From positions 1 to 38,724 of the forward strand of contig PFJY01000096.1 of NCBI GenBank assembly GCA_002784065.1: 38,724 nt of DNA, read 5' to 3'. The number at the start of each line of letters is the position of its first letter. Position 1 is the first letter of the stretch. The DNA is from Hydrogenophilales bacterium CG_4_10_14_3_um_filter_58_23 (GTDB lineage Bacteria > Pseudomonadota > Gammaproteobacteria > Burkholderiales > Sulfuricellaceae). The position numbers and the translations under genes were made by a program. Under the pieces are notes generated by a model. That model was given only the letters and a program-made list of their open reading frames with translations, was not told the DNA's origin and searched no databases. Shown one piece after another: positions 34,302 through 38,724 of this stretch.

Positions 34302-35029
34302 GCTTCACCTCCTTTCGGCCAGCTGTCGATGGAAAAAAACTTGAACGGGGCACGGTGCTTGTCTGCAAGTGCCACCTTGCCACCCGCCACGGTAACGGCC
34401 CTGACCGCCGCAAACGCCTTTTCCAGTCGTGCTTCCAGCCCCGGTGGAGTGAGGTAATGCACCTCTCCCCACTTCCCGGCCTTGATCTCCTGGAGGTAGG
34501 CGGCGATGATCTCGGCGTACCGCTTCGGCGTTTTGATGTGACGCTCAATTTCGATTGCAACCGATTTGCCATTCGGGCTTGTGGCCTGGGCGTCGGGTAC
34601 TTTTTTTAAGCCCGTGCCGTACAAAACTTTGCCAGGAATCCAATCGGCCCAGCCGGCATCTTCCGCTGCCAGGCGCACCTTCTGAGTGTCCAGGTGGTGG
34701 GGGATGTAGTTGGAATTGGTGCGGCCTAATTCGAAGAATGGACGGTCCTCAAAAACGTCCGAGAGAGCCAGGCCATGAGGTGTCACGCCCCAGAGCTGAA
34801 GGCGCCGCCCGTCGCAAAGGTGCGCCTCGGTTTTTAGCGCGCCTTGTTTTTGAAGGGATTGAAGGGTGCTTACTGCAACAGCCCGGCTAACGGACATCAC
34901 CTGGGCGGCAAGGTGGGTAGACGTATACACTTCGCCAGATGCAAGGAATTTCAGTAACAGTTGGCGCTTGGCATCGCGCCTGGCGTTGCGCTCAATGACG
35001 GTCATTTGTGGAGGTAGTTGTCGTGGCAT
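34298..35029 (-). CDS. Replication-relaxation/MobC-like winged-helix protein
   Basis: The 243-residue protein has an N-terminal winged helix (SGEVYTSTHLAAQVMSVSR, then STLQSLQKQGALKTE) and a nuclease-like alpha/beta C-terminal part (GKSVAIEIERHIKTPKRYAE, GKWGEVHYLTPPG). This combination is that of the Replic_Relax/MobC-type proteins often found beside TraD-like coupling proteins on mobilizable elements. It lies 49 nt downstream of copy B of the shared motif, has an AGGA ribosome binding site and overlaps the next gene. The role, in relaxation at an origin of transfer, is inferred. Confidence 0.6.
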   Translation of the reverse strand: MPRQLPPQMTVIERNARRDAKRQLLLKFLASGEVYTSTHLAAQVMSVSRAVAVSTLQSLQKQGALKTEAHLCDGRRLQLWGVTPHGLALSDVFEDRPFFELGRTNSNYIPHHLDTQKVRLAAEDAGWADWIPGKVLYGTGLKKVPDAQATSPNGKSVAIEIERHIKTPKRYAEIIAAYLQEIKAGKWGEVHYLTPPGLEARLEKAFAAVRAVTVAGGKVALADKHRAPFKFFSIDSWPKGGEA

Positions 35030-35078
35030 ATTTTCTCTTTCCTGAGATGCCCTGGCTGATCGCCGGGGTTATGCATTT

Positions 35079-35109
35079 CAGTTTGCCCCGGAAGAAAAAA
35101 ACCGTACCG
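35079..35109 (-). promoter_or_regulatory. Shared 31-bp upstream motif, copy B
   Basis: On the + strand: CAGTTTGCC, CCGGAAG, seven A, CCGTACCG. It directs toward the replication-relaxation-like gene (ATG at 35029, 49 nt away). It starts immediately after the stop codon of the small gene 35110-35427, with no gap. Confidence 0.8.
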
Positions 35110-35427
35110 TTACACATCGTACCCATGGGAAATCAGCACTTGGTGCAGGTTTGCCGCTTCCCATGAACCCGGCCGAGTGATTACCATGCCGGCGTCTTCG
35201 GCTAGCATTGCCAGGAGTTGGGCAGGCGTCAGGGGGCCGTGAGTGGTGGCGCCGTTGCGTGTCTTGTCCGCCTCGCCACATGCCTTCGCCAAGTCTACTA
35301 AGGCTGCTGCGGTGGCCTCGCGGATTGTGATGGTGATGCGTTTCATCGCTGCCCTTTGGTGGGCCTCGGGGGTGCAGGGGGAACACCCTGCGTTGTTATC
35401 TGTGGTGCTGGTTGTTTTTGTTGCCAT
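35110..35427 (-). CDS. Small DNA-binding-like protein downstream of a long hairpin
   Basis: The 105-residue protein has a Thr/Ser-rich start (MATKTTSTTDNNAG) and a central segment MKRITITIREATAAALVDLA with ribbon-helix-helix character, followed by a region LTPAQLLAMLAEDAGM. No family is certain. The ATG at 35427 has an AAGGAGAG ribosome binding site. That site lies at the foot of a roughly 244-nt predicted hairpin, where its AAAAGG is one strand of the lowest stem. A longer frame upstream exists only because the hairpin has no stop codons, and is not a believable extension. It could be an autoregulator of the element. Confidence 0.6.
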   Translation of the reverse strand: MATKTTSTTDNNAGCSPCTPEAHQRAAMKRITITIREATAAALVDLAKACGEADKTRNGATTHGPLTPAQLLAMLAEDAGMVITRPGSWEAANLHQVLISHGYDV

Positions 35428-35436
35428 GGTTGCTCT

Positions 35437-35680
35437 CCTTTTCTGTGATGTTCTGCCCTTCGGAGCCGCCTCAAAAAGGGCGGCCAGGGCTGGGCGTTCA
35501 GGCGGTTGCAAGCAGGCGTGACAGCCGGGGTTTCGAGGGTGCGGAATACCGGAACCGGGCGGCCTTTTGCCCGGTGAGGATATACCGCACCCTCGCCGGC
35601 TGGCGCGACTGCTTGCGCCTTTAACCGCCTGCCCAGCCCTGGACGCACTGGGCGGCTCCGAAGGGCAATCACAGAAAAGG
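35437..35680. repeat. Long imperfect inverted repeat (about 110-bp arms)
   Basis: Paired blocks in order from the outside: CCTTTTCTGTGAT (35437) with ATCACAGAAAAGG (35668); TGCCCTTCGGAGCCGCC (35454) with its complement (35651); CCAGGGCTGGGC (35484) with 35631; AGGCGGTT (35500) with 35623; GCAAGCAG (35508) with 35609; CAGCCGG (35522) with 35596; CGAGGGTGCGG (35534) with 35585; and CCGGGC (35555) with GCCCGG (35569), leaving a loop of GGCCTTTT. All pair in the same register. It occupies the leader of the small gene at 35110-35427. No coding function is evident. Confidence 0.85.
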
Positions 35681-35745
35681 TGAACGGCAACAAAAATTGT
35701 TTCCAGCGCCACGGCGCAGGGCCAGCCTCACCGGCCCGGCGCACC

Positions 35746-35832
35746 CAACGCGACGGCGCAGCCGTGGCGTTGCACAAAAAGGCCATCTTTGTTCCACACG
35801 ATCTCGCGGTTTTTTGCGAGATGGTGTGGAAC
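35746..35832. repeat. Two further stem-loops between the long hairpin and the coupling-protein gene
   Basis: CAACGC-GACGGC-..-GCGTTG forms a 27-nt stem-loop at 35746-35772. A stronger one has arms at 35791-35807 and 35816-35832 (GTTCCACACGATCTCGC with one mismatch to its partner) and a loop GGTTTTTT. No T-run follows on the minus strand. The stretch 35681-35912 otherwise holds no gene I can support. Confidence 0.6.
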
Positions 35833-35912
35833 CTAGCCAAGGCAAAACCAGCGCTTCAGAGTGATTAAAACCGGTAGTTTCTGTTTTCGATGAAATTCCC
35901 GCCGGGCTTTCG

Positions 35913-37637
35913 TTAAACATCGATCAGGCTCTCCCCTTTTGTTGGCGCTGGCGAATCGATTTCGATTGATTCCTCCGAGGTGGCGGCTTTATCGCCGGCC
36001 ACCTCATGGATTCTGACGGCCTCGACGTCCTTGGCTACTTTGATTGGCTGGATCGACACGAATTTTGGCAACCCATCGCCGTAGAGCACTGCAACAGATT
36101 TCGGAAGGTTCAAAAGCATGTTTGTATCTACGTAATACCGTTCGGATTGCCGAATTGTCCTTTCTGTATCCATCGTTTCAGCCAAGGCTACGTTTTTCTG
36201 TAGCCGGCGGGCTTCATCGTCCACCTGGACGGTGCCGCTCATCGTCGCCAACCATTCGGCTGTAGCGGGATTCATAACGCGGTAACACAGTTTGAGCCGG
36301 CAGTTTTCCACGATGCTGTCAACGACGGCATCGGGATCCAGATCCTTCGGACAGTCCCGGAGGTCGCCCAGGCTTTGATGCGCCAGGACAAGGTGAACTC
36401 CCTTATCACGGGCCGCGCCAAGCCCTTCTAAGGCTGGCCGACTCAGGTGGTACTTCACCTCATCAAGGACAACACAGACGGGACGCAACGGCCCGGCCAT
36501 TCGATCACGACGCTCTGCAAGCTGGATGAAGCGCACCAATAGCAGACGCTGAATGGTCTTCACGATGTCGTTTCTCATGCTGCCGACAAAATATACGACG
36601 CCCCCACTTTCCAGCATCTGCGCCAGATCCACCCCCTGCCCTGATTTCGCGTTGATGCTTAGCGTTTGGGCCAGCTCGCGCAATTTGCCTGCAAATTTTT
36701 CCGCGTCGGCAAGTTCTTCCATGTGGCCGGCAAAAACGGAAGCGGCGGTGCCATTTTCTTGAGCAAGCCATGCCGCAGCGCGGCCGGCTACCTGACGGTC
36801 GGCAATACCATAGAAATCCGAAGCGTCGCCCCGTTCGGACAGAGAAAAAGCGGCCATGAATAATTCATGAATCTCCTCCTTGCTTGCCCCTGAAAATGGA
36901 TTGATTTGTGGCGCATTGGGCGGATTGAGATTCACAAAATGGAACGGCACACCCAGTTTTTTGGCAGTGTGATAAAGCACATGTGGCGCCCATTCATCAT
37001 TTTTAGGATCGCAAAAAAACACTGTCTCGCCTCGGGCGAGAAATTGCGCAGCCATCACGCCCAAACTCACACCTTTACCCGCTCCGGTAGTTCCAACAAC
37101 TTGGGCGTGCGGCGCGCTAGTGCCGACTGGAAAGTCGATGTAAACAGGTTTTTTCTGCTCATCGAGTCCAAGGAAAAGCCCTTTTTTTTGATTGAAGTAA
37201 GGCACGGGATCAAACTGAAGAGACTTGGGCAGAAATTTCTCAATTTGACGAACATCGGTTTTTCGATTCCGTTCTAGGCTTGACCGAATGGTCAACCTGG
37301 ATTTCAGTTTTTCCAATCGCTGAACTCCGTACCTTAGCCAAACAATGACAACGGATAGGCCGATAAAAACAGAAGCCATCCAGAACAGAAAAGTTGAAAC
37401 AGGCATGTAAACATCTTTGGAAATAAGGTATTGAGAAGCCGATGGAATGAAGAAATACAACGTACCTGGCAATAGTCCGATACCACCGATTATCAACAGT
37501 AAATATTTCTTAAATTCGGCATCTTCTGGCTGATTCAATCCAAGAAGGATAGCACCGGAAAGAAACCCGTATGGATACAGAAATAGGAAAAGCCGCGCCA
37601 GTGAAACAACAATAAAAGTAAAAAAGGTATCGAACAT
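35913..37637 (-). CDS. TraD/VirD4-type coupling ATPase
   Basis: The 574-residue protein has about three hydrophobic helices in its first 105 residues, then an ATPase domain with Walker A GTTGAGKG (182-189) and Walker B VCVVLDE (387-393), and a region around AHQSLGDLRDCP typical of TraM-recognition/TraD coupling proteins. Such ATPases hand the relaxase-DNA complex to a type IV secretion channel in conjugative transfer. No other mating-channel gene is visible, so the element may be mobilizable rather than self-transmissible. The ATG at 37637 has an AGGAAG ribosome binding site and lies 34 nt after copy C of the shared motif. Confidence 0.85.
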   Translation of the reverse strand: MFDTFFTFIVVSLARLFLFLYPYGFLSGAILLGLNQPEDAEFKKYLLLIIGGIGLLPGTLYFFIPSASQYLISKDVYMPVSTFLFWMASVFIGLSVVIVWLRYGVQRLEKLKSRLTIRSSLERNRKTDVRQIEKFLPKSLQFDPVPYFNQKKGLFLGLDEQKKPVYIDFPVGTSAPHAQVVGTTGAGKGVSLGVMAAQFLARGETVFFCDPKNDEWAPHVLYHTAKKLGVPFHFVNLNPPNAPQINPFSGASKEEIHELFMAAFSLSERGDASDFYGIADRQVAGRAAAWLAQENGTAASVFAGHMEELADAEKFAGKLRELAQTLSINAKSGQGVDLAQMLESGGVVYFVGSMRNDIVKTIQRLLLVRFIQLAERRDRMAGPLRPVCVVLDEVKYHLSRPALEGLGAARDKGVHLVLAHQSLGDLRDCPKDLDPDAVVDSIVENCRLKLCYRVMNPATAEWLATMSGTVQVDDEARRLQKNVALAETMDTERTIRQSERYYVDTNMLLNLPKSVAVLYGDGLPKFVSIQPIKVAKDVEAVRIHEVAGDKAATSEESIEIDSPAPTKGESLIDV

Positions 37638-37671
37638 TTTGGCTTCCTGAAAATCCGAGATTTTGAGATTT

Positions 37672-37702
37672 CAGTTTGCCAGTCCTCAAAAAAACCGTAC
37701 CG
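37672..37702 (-). promoter_or_regulatory. Shared 31-bp upstream motif, copy C
   Basis: On the + strand: CAGTTTGCC, AGTCCTC, seven A, CCGTACCG. The central 7 nt differ from copies A and B while the flanks are identical. It lies 34 nt ahead of the coupling-protein ATG. No gene ends next to it; non-coding DNA follows. Confidence 0.8.
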
Positions 37703-38478
37703 CGCCAGGCTATCTTTCGCGCGTAGCGCGTCCGGGCGAAGCCCGTTGGGTTGCACCCGCGCTTGCGGGTAACACCCCTTCGCAGAAGGTTTAGGATGGG
37801 CGAAGACCATTAATGAAACCGCGAAGCGGGTTACTCCCCCGCTTAGGCGGGGGCAGGGGGTGGAACGCGAAGCGTGTTGACTGCAAGCGCCAGCGCGCAG
37901 CATTTACCCGCCTAAGCGGGGAAATGTGAAGGGGAGCCGCCGCCATTTTTTGGGAGTGGGCGCAGCCCCACGACAAAAAAAATGAGCGGTGGGACAAGGC
38001 AAAGGCCGGGCAAAGCCCGTGCCGTCTTGCCGCAGTCTCGACGAACGCCCCGCCCCCAAGGCGGGGTTGAGGAGACGGGGGGAGCCGCCAGAAAATCCCG
38101 CCCCCAGGCGGGATAGGGCGCCCCAGCGCCCGGTTTCTGAGTGGGGGGCAAAGCCCCGCCGCCGCTGGAGCGAAGCGCTCACGGCCACCCCGTTTTTTGA
38201 TTCGGCGTCCAGCCGAACCCGCAGGGCAAGGAGGAATGAGCGCAGCGAGTTTCGACGCAGTTAAAAAAGGGGGTGGCCGTGAGCGCAGCGATACGGCGGC
38301 GGCCCCGAGGGAGGCGAAGCCGACCGCTGGAACGAAGTGAAAGCGCAACGAAAGGCAGGCAGGCGGGCGTCCAGCCCGCCAATGCCCCCGCATCCCCGCC
38401 CTAGCGGGGGGCGCTGCAAGCGCCGGGGCATGGTGCCTGACTGTAGGCGCAGCCCGGCAACGCCGGGCGTAGCTCCTG
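37703..38478. other. Gene-free block dense in short stem-loops
   Basis: No believable gene is present. Instead, small perfect hairpins recur about every 40-60 bp. Examples are ACCCGC-GCTT-GCGGGT (37755), CCCCCGC-TTAG-GCGGGGG (37836), CGGGC-AAA-GCCCG (near 38007), ATCCCGCC-CCCA-GGCGGGAT (38095), GGGCGC-CCCA-GCGCCC (near 38116) and CCCGG-CAAC-GCCGGG near 38453. Many have 3-4 nt loops. The pattern resembles non-coding control regions of plasmids and islands rather than decayed genes. Confidence 0.7.
38175..38286. repeat. Long inverted repeat with A/T-tract inner ends
   Basis: Arms of 24 bp (38175-38198 and 38263-38286) match at 23 positions: GCGCTCACGGCCACCC, then C/G, then TTTTTT, and the reverse complement. 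Weaker pairing (GCCGCCG/CGGCGGC) continues outward. The 64-bp interior has its own hairpin, TTCGGC-GTCCA-GCCGAA (38201-38217). T6 and A6 tracts at the inner ends could make it work as a two-way terminator. Confidence 0.75.
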
Positions 38479-38515
38479 GGTTTAACCGGGAAAACTCAGG
38501 TTTAACCGGGAAAAC
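38479..38515. repeat. Two iteron-like direct repeats
   Basis: GGTTTAACCGGGAAAAC occurs at 38479-38495 and 38499-38515, a 20-bp period, about two helical turns. Direct repeats of this length and spacing are typical of replication iterons or relaxosome protein sites. Only two copies are seen. Confidence 0.6.
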
Positions 38516-38516
38516 G

Positions 38517-38584
38517 CAAGCACACCACGCAAACACAGGGCGCAACTTCTTATTTTTGCACCTGTTGTTTGCGTGGTGTGCTTG
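38517..38584. repeat. Perfect 19-bp inverted repeat, oriT/ori-like
   Basis: CAAGCACACCACGCAAACA (38517-38535) faces its exact complement (38566-38584) across 30 bp; pairing continues with one bulge into CAGG/CCTG. Just beyond it, GGCTTGTGCGG and CCACGCAAGCC (about 38584-38610) form a second, imperfect dyad using related sequence. With the neighbouring direct repeats this is a good candidate for an origin of transfer or replication. Confidence 0.6.
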
Positions 38585-38629
38585 GCTTGTGCGGCAAAAC
38601 CACGCAAGCCAAAAGTCAGATTAGGACAA

Positions 38630-38724
38630 ATGCTGTTTGCCGATTTTCTGAAAAATGGGTATCCCCTTGACGCACGTTGCACCTGTGATCCGAAATACCG
38701 GGCGCGCTTCCAGAGCCGCGAAGA
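38630..38724 (+). CDS. Start of an unidentified plus-strand gene (partial)
   Basis: An ATG at 38630 with AGGA 5 nt upstream opens a frame without stop codons to the window edge. The visible 31 residues begin MLFADFLKNGYPLD and include a Cys pair (CTC). It faces away from the other accessory genes and follows the putative origin region, the position where a relaxase or replication gene would be expected, but the fragment is too short to identify. Confidence 0.4.
   Translation, partial: MLFADFLKNGYPLDARCTCDPKYRARFQSRE

Noticed and set aside
35437-35680. Integron attC site or gene cassette
   Set aside because: The folded structure is much longer than usual attC sites, the GTTRRRY/RYYYAAC core sites are not found at its ends, and no integron integrase is visible.
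35110-35712. A 200-residue version of the small gene reaching back through the hairpin
   Set aside because: The extra N-terminus is translated palindrome, Pro/Arg/Gly-rich, and a good ribosome binding site precedes the ATG at 35427.
37791-38393. Minus-strand frame of about 200 residues in the stem-loop block
   Set aside because: Its translation is Pro/Arg/Gly-rich, derived from hairpin sequence, with no ribosome binding site.
37703-38629. CRISPR array or decayed genes in the stem-loop block
   Set aside because: There is no constant repeat with regular spacers, and no frame shows recognisable protein motifs.

Overview
The window reads as chromosomal DNA of a betaproteobacterium, probably a sulfur-active relative of the Nitrosomonadales/Sulfuricella/Thiobacillus type. 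This is an inference from GC-rich codon use, the LemA/TsaB/RimI/DUF3579 gene set, CysB, TusA-like proteins, TauE/SafE, c-type cytochromes and a Psr/Phs-type molybdoenzyme. Its right end (from about 31.7 kb) has the character of a mobilizable or integrative element.

Layout. 1-6.0 kb: the tail of a membrane protein, a lemA-TPM-TPM operon, the chained genes tsaB-rimI-family-4 uracil-DNA glycosylase, a DUF3579 gene coupled to a tandem-TusA gene, and divergent cysB. 6.0-14.2 kb: a nine-gene minus-strand operon. It encodes an Fe-S subunit (B), an NrfD-type membrane anchor (C), a Tat-exported molybdopterin subunit (A), a TorD-like chaperone, a DUF309-like protein, an unrecognised protein, a rhodanese-like protein without its catalytic Cys, a polyferredoxin and another unrecognised protein. 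14.5-18.2 kb: divergent, tightly packed genes for a PhnD-like periplasmic binding protein, a membrane histidine kinase and an NtrC-type sigma54 activator. A textbook -24/-12 promoter (14292-14306) faces the reductase operon and repeated GTTACC-type half-sites lie upstream of it. The simplest reading is a respiratory reductase or oxidase switched on by an extracytoplasmic ligand. Its organisation resembles AioXSR/ArxXSR, but the enzyme is a different one.

18.3-31.4 kb: a minus-strand run of envelope genes. In transcription order it begins with tetR (at a perfect 19-bp-arm palindrome), then a c'-like cytochrome, TolC, an RND adaptor, a REP-like repeat, an RND pump and a Crp/Fnr regulator. A long palindrome with a CRP-like core follows, then a second c'-like cytochrome, a metallo-beta-lactamase-fold protein, TauE/SafE, an HlyD-type adaptor, an FtsX-type permease, a LolD-like ATPase and a broken chromate transporter. 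31.4-31.8 kb: a tRNA-Pro/Arg/His operon with a good sigma70 promoter and an intrinsic terminator.

31.8-38.7 kb: accessory DNA on the far side of tRNA-His, starting with GGGGACAAA-type repeats. It holds short secreted, lipoprotein and membrane proteins of unknown function, a replication-relaxation/MobC-like protein, a TraD/VirD4-type coupling ATPase, a roughly 244-bp long hairpin, and a roughly 0.9-kb block of stem-loops with iteron-like repeats. Three minus-strand genes here share the same 31-bp upstream motif (CAGTTTGCC, 7 nt, A7, CCGTACCG on the + strand). No integrase or relaxase is inside the window.
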